Source: Nocardia sp.
GTDB lineage: Bacteria > Actinomycetota > Actinomycetes > Mycobacteriales > Mycobacteriaceae
Direction: 5' to 3'
DNA: 5,299 nucleotides
Assembly: GCA_013361595.1 (NCBI GenBank)
Contig: JABFXT010000761.1
Coordinates: 1 to 5,299, forward strand
The position numbers and the translations under genes are program-made. Of this stretch, positions 1 through 5,299 are shown one piece after another (the stretch's first letter is position 1; every line of letters starts with the position of its first letter). The notes under the pieces were generated by a model. That model did not search any database, was not told the DNA's origin, and worked only from the letters and a program-made list of their open reading frames with translations.

Positions 1-608
1 CCGGAGACCGCGCCCACCGCGGCCGCCAGCCCCCAGCCGAGCGCGAGGACGGTGCCGACTCCGATACCCACCAGCCGCGCCGACTGCGGATTCGCGGCCA
101 CCGCCCGCATCGCCAGGCCGATATCGGTATGACGGAACAGGAGATACAGCACGGTCAGCACGGCCGCGACGACAGCGAGGATTCCGAGGCTGCCGTATCC
201 GGCGGTGACACCGCCCACCCGCAGGGACCCCTCAGGAAACGGGTTGGGAAACGACTTCAGCTGATACGACCAGATCCATCCCGCGGCGGCATTGACGAAG
301 AAGAAGAGGCCGACGGTGACGATCACGAGAGTGAGTTCCGGAGCTCCCTCCACCGGCCGGACGACGATCCGCTCGATGAGCATCCCGCCGGCGAAGGACA
401 CGGCGACGGTGACCGGCAGCGCCGCCCAGAACGGCATCCCGATCGCGACCAGCTGCCAGGCCAGGAACGCCGAGAACATGGCCAGCTCGCCCTGGGCGAA
501 GTTGACGATTCCGGTGAACCGGTAGATGAGGACGAGGGCGAGCGCCATCCCGGCGTAGAGAGCGCCGGCACTGAGGCCTTCGATGATCTGCTGCGCGAAT
601 CCGGTCAC
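1..608 (-). CDS. livH: LIV-type ABC transporter permease LivH, 3' end cut by window
   Basis: Inner-membrane permease of a branched-chain amino acid type ABC importer; it would pair with a LivM-like permease to form the channel energised by LivF and LivG. Translating the minus strand from a GTG at 608 gives 202 residues with no stop before the window edge. Family marks seen: the amphipathic N-terminal segment QQIIEGLSAGALYAGMALAL (residues 6-25), the motif NFAQGELAMF (36-45), an ERIVVRPVEG stretch (79-88), and the cytoplasmic loop HTDIGLAMRAVAANPQSARL (160-179), which is highly typical of LivH. Hydrophobic segments fall near residues 8-30, 42-57, 62-78, 92-110, 138-158 and 181 onward. LivH proteins are usually about 290 residues, so roughly the last third is missing. 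The start overlaps the livF stop in GTGA, with a weak GGTGGA just upstream, indicating translational coupling. The family is clear; the substrate could be a branched-chain amino acid, an amide or another small acid. Confidence 0.9.
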   Translation of the reverse strand, partial: MTGFAQQIIEGLSAGALYAGMALALVLIYRFTGIVNFAQGELAMFSAFLAWQLVAIGMPFWAALPVTVAVSFAGGMLIERIVVRPVEGAPELTLVIVTVGLFFFVNAAAGWIWSYQLKSFPNPFPEGSLRVGGVTAGYGSLGILAVVAAVLTVLYLLFRHTDIGLAMRAVAANPQSARLVGIGVGTVLALGWGLAAAVGAVS

Positions 609-1336
609 GATTCCACCCGGTATCCGAGGTAGGACTGCGCCACCTGCGCGTCGGCGGCGATCTCGGCGGCGGTGCCGGACAGGACGATCCGCCCGCTTTC
701 CAGTACGTGGGCCCGGTGCGCGGCGCGCAGAGCCAGCGCAGCGTTCTGCTCGACGATGATCACGGTGGTGCGTTCCTCTTGGTTGACGGTCTCGACGATG
801 CGGAAGAGTTCCCTGGTGACCAGCGGCGCGAGTCCCAGCGACGGTTCGTCCAGAAGCAAGAGCCGGGGTCTGGACACGAGTGCGCGGCCGAGCGCCAGCA
901 TCTGTTGCTGCCCGCCGGACAACCGGCCCGCCGGATCGCGCAGCTTCTCGCGCAGGATCGGGAAGTAATCGAAGATCCGGTCCAGATCGGCATCGATTCC
1001 ACGGCGGTCACGCCGCGCGTAGGCACCCAGCCGGAGGTTCTCCTCGACAGTCAGCGGTGCGAAGGTGCCGCGGCCCTCCGGGACGTGCGCCACCCCCAGC
1101 CGGGCGAGCTTCTCGGGCGCCCGGCCCGCCGCCGGCTTGCCCGCGAGGACCACCGATCCGCGCACCGGGATCATTCCGCTCAGCGCGCGGAGCAGGGTCG
1201 TCTTACCCGCGCCGTTCGGTCCCAGGACGGCGCATATCTCCCCCTCGCCGACCGCCAGGTCGATACCGTGCAATACCTCGGCCGCGCCGTACCCGGCAGT
1301 GAGATCGGTGACCGTGAGGAAGGGATCGGCGCTCAT
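605..1336 (-). CDS. livF: LIV-type ABC transporter ATP-binding protein LivF
   Basis: Cytoplasmic ATPase subunit of a branched-chain amino acid type importer, 243 residues, normal length for LivF. Motifs in order: Walker A GPNGAGKT (39-46), Q-loop-region motif HVPEGRGTF (84-92) followed by LTVEENLRLGAY, ABC signature LSGGQQQ (139-145), Walker B LLLLDEP (159-165), and VEQN (195-198), where the switch residue is Gln197 rather than His. The Gln switch and the PEGRGTF motif are characteristic of LivF and separate it from LivG. The ATG start overlaps the livG stop as ATGA, and the stop overlaps the livH start as GTGA, so the three genes form one translationally coupled operon. There is no strong ribosome binding site of its own (only GGGAA upstream), consistent with coupling. 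All catalytic elements look intact. Confidence 0.95.
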   Translation of the reverse strand: MSADPFLTVTDLTAGYGAAEVLHGIDLAVGEGEICAVLGPNGAGKTTLLRALSGMIPVRGSVVLAGKPAAGRAPEKLARLGVAHVPEGRGTFAPLTVEENLRLGAYARRDRRGIDADLDRIFDYFPILREKLRDPAGRLSGGQQQMLALGRALVSRPRLLLLDEPSLGLAPLVTRELFRIVETVNQEERTTVIIVEQNAALALRAAHRAHVLESGRIVLSGTAAEIAADAQVAQSYLGYRVES

Positions 1337-2091
1337 GCGGCGGTTCCCAGGTAGGCCTCGATCACGGCGGGGTCGCGTTGGACGGCTTCGGGGGCTCCGT
1401 CGGCGATGACCCGCCCGAATTCCAGGCAGACGACGCGATCACAGATCCCCATCACGAAACCCATATGGTGTTCGACCACCAGCACGGTGAGGTCGAAATC
1501 CACCCGCAGGCCTGAGAGTAGCTCGGCGAACGCGCCGACTTCGCCCTGGCTGAGTCCGTTGACCGGTTCGTCCAGTAACAACAGCCGCGGCCCGGCAGCC
1601 AGCGCCCGGGCCAGCTCGATGCGCTTGAGCGTGCCGAAGGGCAGCCCGGCCGCGGGGTGTTCGGCGATCTCCCGCAATTCCAGGCGTTCGAGCAGGCCGT
1701 CGATCTGGTCCCGCAGCCGCCGTTCCTCGGACCGGACCGTCGGGAGGGACAGCCCCGCGCCGAGGAATCCGGCACGGGCCCGGTGGTGGGCACCCACGAG
1801 CACGTTGTCCCGCACAGACATACGGCTGAACAGCCCGAGATTCTGGAAGGTCCGGGCTATCCCGAGCCGGGCCATCAGATCGGCGCGTACGGTCAGCAGA
1901 TCGGTCCCCAGGTAGTTCACGGCGCCCGTGGTGGGCGCACAACGCCTGGTCAGACAGTTGAACAGGGTGGTCTTTCCGGCGCCGTTGGGTCCGATCAGTC
2001 CCAGCATCTCCCCGGTGTCCACCGTGAATTCGATGTCGTCGAGGGCGGTGATACCGCCGAATCGGACGGTCAGGCCGGATATGTCGAGCAC
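1333..2091 (-). CDS. livG: LIV-type ABC transporter ATP-binding protein LivG
   Basis: Second ATPase subunit of the importer, 252 residues, standard length. Walker A GPNGAGKT (34-41), Q-loop motif RTFQNLGLF (80-88), signature region LPFGTLKRIELARAL (150-164), Walker B LLLLDEP (170-176), and switch His208 in VEHHMGFVM (206-214). The FQNLGLF and VEHHM motifs identify LivG. The signature lacks the textbook LSGGQ: only the second Gly (Gly153) is kept, in a form I know from LivG-type subunits, so I treat it as functional. The long loop between residues 100 and 125 is also usual for LivG. The start is a GTG at 2091, supported by GGAGG on the minus strand (positions 2100-2096) four bases upstream and by the N-terminal LDISGLTVRFGG match to the family. 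It is the first gene of the operon and divergent from the PucR-type regulator. Confidence 0.95.
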   Translation of the reverse strand: MLDISGLTVRFGGITALDDIEFTVDTGEMLGLIGPNGAGKTTLFNCLTRRCAPTTGAVNYLGTDLLTVRADLMARLGIARTFQNLGLFSRMSVRDNVLVGAHHRARAGFLGAGLSLPTVRSEERRLRDQIDGLLERLELREIAEHPAAGLPFGTLKRIELARALAAGPRLLLLDEPVNGLSQGEVGAFAELLSGLRVDFDLTVLVVEHHMGFVMGICDRVVCLEFGRVIADGAPEAVQRDPAVIEAYLGTAA

Positions 2092-2095
2092 GGTG

Positions 2096-2100
2096 CCTCC
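2096..2100 (-). promoter_or_regulatory. Ribosome binding site of livG
   Basis: On the minus strand the sequence reads GGAGG, then CACC, then the GTG start codon at 2091. The 4-base spacer is short but the match to the anti-Shine-Dalgarno is full. There is no in-frame ATG nearby, so this site decides the GTG start. Confidence 0.65.
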
Positions 2101-2215
2101 GGATGAGTCGATCGTGGGCGAATTCCTGTGGGGCAGAGCACAGTCAGGCAGACCGGCTATGGGTCAGGCCAGCGTAAGAGCGTCCGGAATGAAACACATC
2201 AGCCTTTGCGTCCCA

Positions 2216-2221
2216 ATTATC
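2216..2221 (-). promoter_or_regulatory. Candidate -10 box for the liv operon
   Basis: The minus strand reads GATAAT, five of six matches to TATAAT, in an AT-richer patch. Transcription would start near 2209, giving a leader of about 118 bases before livG. No good -35 lies at 17-18 bases; TTGTCC lies 21 bases away, which is too far. An activator-dependent or -10-driven actinobacterial promoter is possible. Based on one box only. Confidence 0.35.
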
Positions 2222-2231
2222 GGAATCGGAA

Positions 2232-2248
2232 TTGTCCGTCGCGGACAA
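2232..2248. promoter_or_regulatory. Perfect inverted repeat, candidate operator
   Basis: TTGTCCG (2232-2238), a 3-base centre TCG, then CGGACAA (2242-2248): a perfect 7-base inverted repeat between the divergent livG and PucR-type genes. Relative to the proposed liv start near 2209, its centre lies around -31, over the -35 region, where a bound protein could block or guide RNA polymerase. It also covers the upstream in-frame TTG of the regulator, which argues against that codon being the true start. The binding protein is unknown; the neighbouring PucR-type regulator is the simplest guess. Confidence 0.5.
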
Positions 2249-2256
2249 GCGAGCAG

Positions 2257-2281
2257 GCGGTAATTTGATACAAATTGCCGC
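2257..2281. promoter_or_regulatory. Imperfect 11-base inverted repeat, candidate operator
   Basis: GCGGTAATTTG (2257-2267), centre ATA, then CAAATTGCCGC (2271-2281); ten of eleven positions pair. The element is AT-rich in a GC-rich genome and sits midway between the two candidate promoters: about -60 from the proposed liv start and about -53 from the proposed regulator start. Both are typical activator distances. Its half-sites share an AATTG core with sequences at 2214-2218 and 2230-2234. It is likely a regulator binding site; which regulator is inference. Confidence 0.55.
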
Positions 2282-2286
2282 GTATG

Positions 2287-2315
2287 TTGACTTTCGCGAC
2301 AGCACCGTGGACCAT
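2287..2315 (+). promoter_or_regulatory. Candidate promoter of the PucR-type gene
   Basis: TTGACT (2287-2292) matches five of six bases of the -35 consensus. A 17-base spacer leads to GACCAT (2310-2315), a weak -10 that keeps only the A at position 2 and the T at position 6. The start predicted 7 bases beyond the box falls on A2322, the first base of the ATG chosen for the regulator, which would make the mRNA leaderless. The -35 is good; the -10 is poor. Confidence 0.4.
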
Positions 2316-2321
2316 CCGACT

Positions 2322-3644
2322 ATGTCAGCCGGATCACAGACGGTCGGAAACCCACTTCCCGAACGGGTGCGGGCCGAGCGCACCCGGATCGTCGGCAGTG
2401 TCTACGAACACGCCGACGAAATCGCCGGCCGGGGAAGCAGTGCGATCTTCGCGCAGATCCCCGGATACGCCGACCGCGACGGCGAATTCCGCGCCGATGT
2501 ACACGAACAGGTCGCCCGCCTGTGCCGGACCGGGCTCGGCGCGCACCTGGACAGACGTCGCGTCACGGCGGCGGATCTCGCGCACACCCGCCGCGCCGCG
2601 GTTCGCCGGGCCCGGTCCGGGCTGCCGCTGACCGACTACATCACCGCGTTCCGGCTCGGGCAGCAGACCTTCTGGAAATCACTGGTGGCCCACGCCGGCG
2701 ACTCCCCCGCCGCACGGGAGGCGACCCTGTCGATGGTGCTGCCACTGACCCGGTACTGCGACTTGGCGAGCGCCCAGGCCACCCACGCCTACCTGGAGTA
2801 TCAGCAGCACCAGTCGCCGGAGGCCGGTCGCGACGATCGCGACCTGCTGGAATGCCTGCTCGGCGGCACACTGCCCGATCGCGGCCCACTCCCGGCAACG
2901 GCGGCCGCCCACGGCATCGGTGTCACCGACCCCGAACGTCTCCTGGTCGTCACCGCGACAGTGCGCGGTATCCGGAGCCGGTCCACCGGCGAGCCCACCG
3001 AAACCGAAGCCGCGCAGCTGGTCTCCGCGGCCTTGGCCCGCACCGCCGTCAACGGACATCGCACGCTGGCGGTCGTCCGCGATCCGGGCGCCCGCGACCC
3101 CGAGATCGTGGCCGTGGCCGGTCTCGGACACTCCGGAACGGTCGAAGAACTGTGCGCTCGGCTCCGGCGCACTCATCATCGTCTGTCCCGCGAGGGCATC
3201 GCGACCGCTGTCGGTGTCGGCAATATCGGCGCCGGGATCGAATATCTGCCCCGCGCCTGGCAGGAGTCACGGACGGCGCTCGGTCTGCTACCCGAAGACG
3301 GCGGAGTGCTGGCACTGCCGGAGCTGAGCCCGTTCCGGTATCTGGTCCTGAATTCCGACGAGACCGCGCGCAACCTGGTCGATCCACGAATCGACCGGAC
3401 ACTCACCGACGACCGGGCCAAAGGCGCGGTCCTGGCGGATACGATCCGCGCCTTCGCCGCCGCCGACATGAACCTGCGACAGGCAGCCGACGCCCTGCGG
3501 ATCCACCACAACACCGCGAAGTACCGGGTACGGCGGATCCAGCAGCTCACCGGTCGCAATATCCGCAATATCACCGACCTGGTGGAACTGCTGGTCGCCA
3601 TCGAACTCCGCACCACCCCCCGACCGCCCGCCCGCGAACTCTGA
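2322..3644 (+). CDS. PucR/CdaR-family transcriptional regulator
   Basis: DNA-binding regulator of 440 residues. Residues about 12-165 resemble the RsbRD-type N-terminal domain found in many actinobacterial PucR proteins (a helical region with DYITAFRLGQQTFWKSL, 105-121). Residues about 175-325 form a degenerate GGDEF-like middle domain ending in AVGVGNIGAGIEYLPRAWQE (296-315). Residues about 370-428 are the PucR C-terminal HTH: AFAAADMNLRQAADALRIHH (378-397 region) followed by NTAKYRVRRIQQLTGRNI, the most diagnostic part. I chose ATG 2322 over the in-frame TTG at 2232: the extra 30 residues match no domain, there is no ribosome binding site before the TTG, and that stretch holds palindromes and a -35. 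ATG 2322 also lacks a Shine-Dalgarno, fitting leaderless translation. It is divergent from the liv operon, so it is probably the regulator of that importer and of itself. Effector unknown; the family includes regulators of purine, sugar-acid and amino acid catabolism. Confidence 0.88.
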   Translation: MSAGSQTVGNPLPERVRAERTRIVGSVYEHADEIAGRGSSAIFAQIPGYADRDGEFRADVHEQVARLCRTGLGAHLDRRRVTAADLAHTRRAAVRRARSGLPLTDYITAFRLGQQTFWKSLVAHAGDSPAAREATLSMVLPLTRYCDLASAQATHAYLEYQQHQSPEAGRDDRDLLECLLGGTLPDRGPLPATAAAHGIGVTDPERLLVVTATVRGIRSRSTGEPTETEAAQLVSAALARTAVNGHRTLAVVRDPGARDPEIVAVAGLGHSGTVEELCARLRRTHHRLSREGIATAVGVGNIGAGIEYLPRAWQESRTALGLLPEDGGVLALPELSPFRYLVLNSDETARNLVDPRIDRTLTDDRAKGAVLADTIRAFAAADMNLRQAADALRIHHNTAKYRVRRIQQLTGRNIRNITDLVELLVAIELRTTPRPPAREL

Positions 3645-3688
3645 AGACGTCCGCCGGCACACCGGAAACCGTGGCCGGGGCGCCGGAT

Positions 3689-3713
3689 TCGGTCCCGCCT
3701 CCCGCGGGGCCGA
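3689..3713 (+). terminator. Strong hairpin after the PucR-type gene, likely terminator
   Basis: TCGGTCCCGC (3689-3698), loop CTCCC, then GCGGGGCCGA (3704-3713) form a 10-base-pair stem with one G-U pair and a 5-base loop, 45 bases past the regulator stop codon. There is no T-run after it, which is common for terminators in high-GC actinobacteria. It would separate the regulator from the P450 gene. The hairpin is seen; the termination role is inferred. Confidence 0.5.
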
Positions 3714-3820
3714 CGAGACCCGGGACGGCAGCCGAGAGCCGATCGCAACGGTTCGGACCGGCCGGCGGCACCGTCGCGAAACGCCCGGCGGTTCGTACGC
3801 GCCACGCGACGCGGCCTGGG

Positions 3821-3826
3821 TATCAT
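3821..3826 (+). promoter_or_regulatory. Weak candidate -10 box upstream of the P450 gene
   Basis: TATCAT matches the TAnnnT pattern of actinobacterial -10 boxes and is the best candidate in the 296-base gap 3645-3940. No convincing -35 lies at 16-19 bases upstream. Transcription would start near 3833, leaving a leader of about 108 bases. Confidence 0.3.
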
Positions 3827-3838
3827 CTCTCGCCAGTA

Positions 3839-3866
3839 CGAAAGGTGTGCCGGCCGAGCACCTTCG
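3839..3866 (+). repeat. Inverted repeat / hairpin in the leader of the P450 gene
   Basis: CGAAAGGTG (3839-3847) and CACCTTCG (3859-3866) pair over eight bases with one bulged A, around an 11-base GC-rich loop. If transcription starts near 3833, this hairpin would lie at the very 5' end of the P450 mRNA, where it could stabilise the transcript. As DNA it could equally be an operator just downstream of the start. No known riboswitch pattern is seen. Confidence 0.35.
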
Positions 3867-3926
3867 AGCAGGCAATCCTCCACGGCCGATGAAAAGTCAC
3901 GCCCGGTGGAGCGGGCACACGACCTC

Positions 3927-3932
3927 AGGGGG
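3927..3932 (+). promoter_or_regulatory. Ribosome binding site of the P450 gene
   Basis: AGGGGG lies 8 bases before the GTG at 3941, good spacing and strength. It fixes the GTG as the start; the first ATG in this frame codes for Met44 (4070-4072), inside the family-conserved N-terminal region. Confidence 0.7.
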
Positions 3933-3940
3933 TACTTCGA

Positions 3941-5197
3941 GTGACAGAGCCGATCCGGCTCCAGCAGGTGAACAGACGCGGCCGGCACGCCGCCGCCGAG
4001 TCCAGTGGTTCCCGGATACCGATCTACACCGCGGAATTCGCCGCTGATCCGCACAGTTTCTATCAGCTGATGCGTGACAGGTTCGGTGCGCTGGCGCCCG
4101 TGGACCTCGCACCCGGTGTACCCGCGACACTGGTTCTCGGCTACCGCACCGCCGTGCGCATTCTCGAGGATCCGACTCATTTCCCGGCCGACCCACGCGG
4201 CTGGCAGCAGAAGGCACCGGCCGGTCTGCCCATTGTCACAATGATGCGCTACCGGCCGAATATACTGCGTACCGACGATTCCGAGCACGAGCGCTACCGG
4301 TCCGCGACAGTCCAGGCCCTGGCCGGCGCCGATCTGAACTCGCTGCGGTCGATGATCTCCCGGACCGCGGTCGCCCTGATCAACGAATTCTGCGCGGACG
4401 GCGCAGCCGACCTGATCGACCGGTATGTCACACCGCTGGTGTTCCGGGTGCTCGGCGAGCTGGCCGGCTGCCCGGCCGCGCTCACCGACCGGCTGACCAC
4501 GGCATCGACGGCCGTTTTCGATATGCGCAACGACGAGGACGCCACCGCCTCCGCCGAGACCGCGCTCGCCGAACTCGTCGCCGCCAAACGCGCCGAACCC
4601 GGCGACGACCTCACCTCGAGGCTCATCGGCGATTCCGCGCAATTGTCCGACGAGGAGGTCGTCGATCAGTTGCTCGCCGTCTACCGGGCGGGCATCGAAC
4701 CGGCGCGCGACCTCATCGCCAACACGCTGCTGCTGGTGCTCACCGACCCGCGGTTCACGACCAATCAGGTCGGTTTCGCCCCGCCCACCCGGGAGGCGCT
4801 GGAGGAGGTGCTGGCGACCGATCCACCCCTGGCGCACCACAGCATCGTCTATCCACCGCTGCCGGTACTGATCGAGGATGTCTGGCTCCCGGCCGATCAG
4901 CCGGTGCTGGTCGGCCCCGCGGCCTGTCACGACGACCCCGAGCGAACCGCCGGACACAATCCACACCAGGCGGCGAGCCTGGCCTGGGGCGCGGGACCAC
5001 ACGCGTGTCCGGCGCAGGCACGGTCGATCACCTACCTACTCGCCGAGGAGGCCGTCGACCAATTGCTCGACGCCCTTCCGGATCTGCGCCCCGAGTTCGG
5101 CCTCGACGATCCGGTCTGGCGACCGAACCCCTTCCAGCGGGCCCTCGAAACGCTTCCGGTCACCTTCCCGCCGACTCCCGGTATGGCCGTCCTCTGA
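3941..5197 (+). CDS. Atypical cytochrome P450 lacking the ExxR arginine (CYP157-like)
   Basis: Soluble cytochrome P450 of 418 residues, normal bacterial length, no membrane anchor. C-helix DDSEHERYR (112-120) keeps the haem-contacting His116 and Arg120. The haem loop AWGAGPHACPAQAR (348-361) keeps thiolate ligand Cys356 and His354, but Trp349 replaces the usual Phe. The I-helix reads AGIEPARD (250-257): acidic Glu253 is present but Pro254 and Ala255 replace the oxygen-activating Thr of AGxET. The K-helix reads EEVLATDPP (288-296), so ExxR becomes Glu289-Val-Leu-Ala292. The Arg usually found in the strand after the K-helix (the RxA..D motif) also appears absent in VYPPLPVLIEDVW (303-315). The combination, plus the C-terminal LLDALPDL and WRPNPFQRALETLPVTF, recalls the CYP157/CvnE P450s of actinomycete conservons, where loss of ExxR Arg is known. 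No ferredoxin, reductase or conservon gene is in the window. Substrate unknown; it may be a monooxygenase, or a haem protein with another role. Assignment to the superfamily is firm; the CYP157 link is from recalled motifs. Confidence 0.9.
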   Translation: MTEPIRLQQVNRRGRHAAAESSGSRIPIYTAEFAADPHSFYQLMRDRFGALAPVDLAPGVPATLVLGYRTAVRILEDPTHFPADPRGWQQKAPAGLPIVTMMRYRPNILRTDDSEHERYRSATVQALAGADLNSLRSMISRTAVALINEFCADGAADLIDRYVTPLVFRVLGELAGCPAALTDRLTTASTAVFDMRNDEDATASAETALAELVAAKRAEPGDDLTSRLIGDSAQLSDEEVVDQLLAVYRAGIEPARDLIANTLLLVLTDPRFTTNQVGFAPPTREALEEVLATDPPLAHHSIVYPPLPVLIEDVWLPADQPVLVGPAACHDDPERTAGHNPHQAASLAWGAGPHACPAQARSITYLLAEEAVDQLLDALPDLRPEFGLDDPVWRPNPFQRALETLPVTFPPTPGMAVL

Positions 5198-5212
5198 TCC
5201 GGAACGCACGAG

Positions 5213-5299
5213 TCACCGCGCGTCCCCCTGCTTCGCCGCCCCCGGCGTAGCGGCGGCGGGTCGCGCGGTGAAGACCGGTTCCGCCCGATCGTCCCGGTC
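5213..5299 (-). CDS. Possible 3' tail of a convergent gene
   Basis: On the minus strand one frame runs open from the window edge for 28 codons to a TGA at 5215-5213, with G or C at most third positions. The tail reads in part AEPVFTARPAAATPGAAKQG, a plausible low-complexity C-terminus. It would converge on the P450 gene with a 15-base gap. It is too short to identify, and chance open frames this long are common in high-GC DNA. Confidence 0.25.
   Translation of the reverse strand, partial: DRDDRAEPVFTARPAAATPGAAKQGDAR
5234..5258. terminator. GC-rich hairpin downstream of the P450 gene
   Basis: CGCCGCC (5234-5240) and GGCGGCG (5252-5258) form a 7-base-pair stem, extendable by two G-U pairs, around an 11-base loop, 36 bases past the P450 stop. 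No T-run follows. It may end the P450 transcript, but such GC hairpins occur often by chance here, and it would lie inside the possible convergent reading frame. Confidence 0.25.

Noticed and set aside
129..632. A 167-residue plus-strand frame rich in Asp, Glu, Arg and Gly opposite livH
   Set aside because: It is antisense to the LivH frame, which shows family motifs throughout; the acidic composition is a by-product of reading hydrophobic codons backwards.
707..1354. A 215-residue plus-strand frame opposite livF
   Set aside because: It is a mirror of the livF codons; livF has all ABC ATPase motifs and is in a coupled operon.
1630..1642. LivG ABC signature reading LPFGTLKRIE instead of LSGGQ, considered as a broken ATPase
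   Set aside because: LivG-type subunits often have degenerate signatures of this kind; Walker A, Walker B, Q-loop and switch His are all intact.
2144..2383. A 79-residue minus-strand frame across the divergent promoter region
   Set aside because: There is no ribosome binding site or known domain, and it overlaps palindromes, both candidate promoters and the start of the regulator.
2522..3892. A 456-residue plus-strand frame overlapping the PucR-type gene
   Set aside because: The product is dominated by Arg, Pro and Gly without domain structure, while the other frame encodes a clear PucR HTH.
3889..4047. A possible upstream small frame starting at ATG 3889 and running into the P450 gene
   Set aside because: It has no ribosome binding site and its product is Arg/Pro-rich and out of frame with the P450; the GTG at 3941 has a strong site.
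3176..5002. A 608-residue open frame on the minus strand covering the end of the regulator and most of the P450
   Set aside because: It is antisense to two well-supported genes, its product is Arg/Gly-rich with no recognisable domain, and long open antisense frames are expected in high-GC coding DNA.
1..5299. Search by eye for CRISPR arrays, tRNA genes, insertion sequences and attachment sites
   Set aside because: No regularly spaced direct repeats, tRNA-like cloverleaf, transposase frame or terminal repeats were seen.

Overview
The window is high-GC DNA with strong G/C bias at third codon positions, GTG starts, tightly overlapping genes and an AT-richer promoter island. This points to an actinomycete, most like Nocardia, Rhodococcus or a relative. 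The genus is an inference; no marker gene is present.

Layout: (1) Positions 1-2091, minus strand, carry a branched-chain amino acid (LIV/HAAT) type ABC importer operon in the order livG, livF, livH. The genes overlap by 4 bases each (ATGA, GTGA), and livH is cut by the left window edge. (2) Positions 2092-2321 are a divergent promoter region. It holds two inverted repeats, a candidate minus-strand -10 for the liv operon and a candidate plus-strand promoter for the regulator. (3) Positions 2322-3644, plus strand, encode a PucR/CdaR-type transcriptional regulator (RsbRD-like N-terminus, degenerate GGDEF-like middle, C-terminal HTH). It is probably translated from a leaderless ATG rather than from the more upstream TTG. 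(4) Positions 3645-3940 are non-coding: a strong hairpin just after the regulator, then a weak -10 and a second hairpin in the likely 5' leader of the next gene. (5) Positions 3941-5197, plus strand, encode an atypical cytochrome P450. It keeps the haem Cys but lacks the Arg of the K-helix ExxR motif and the usual I-helix Thr, resembling the CYP157/conservon-type P450s of actinomycetes. (6) Positions 5198-5299 hold a GC-rich hairpin and possibly the 3' tail of a convergent gene.

Working together: the PucR-type protein is divergent from the importer and is the obvious candidate to control it, with the shared palindromes as candidate operators. The importer substrate cannot be read from the sequence, because the solute-binding protein lies outside the window. 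The P450 has its own ribosome binding site and leader and sits behind a likely terminator, so it is probably a separate unit. None of the usual conservon partners (sensor kinase, roadblock protein, DUF742 protein, small GTPase) is visible beside it. The most notable item is this P450; I see no clear sign of an entirely new multi-gene system.
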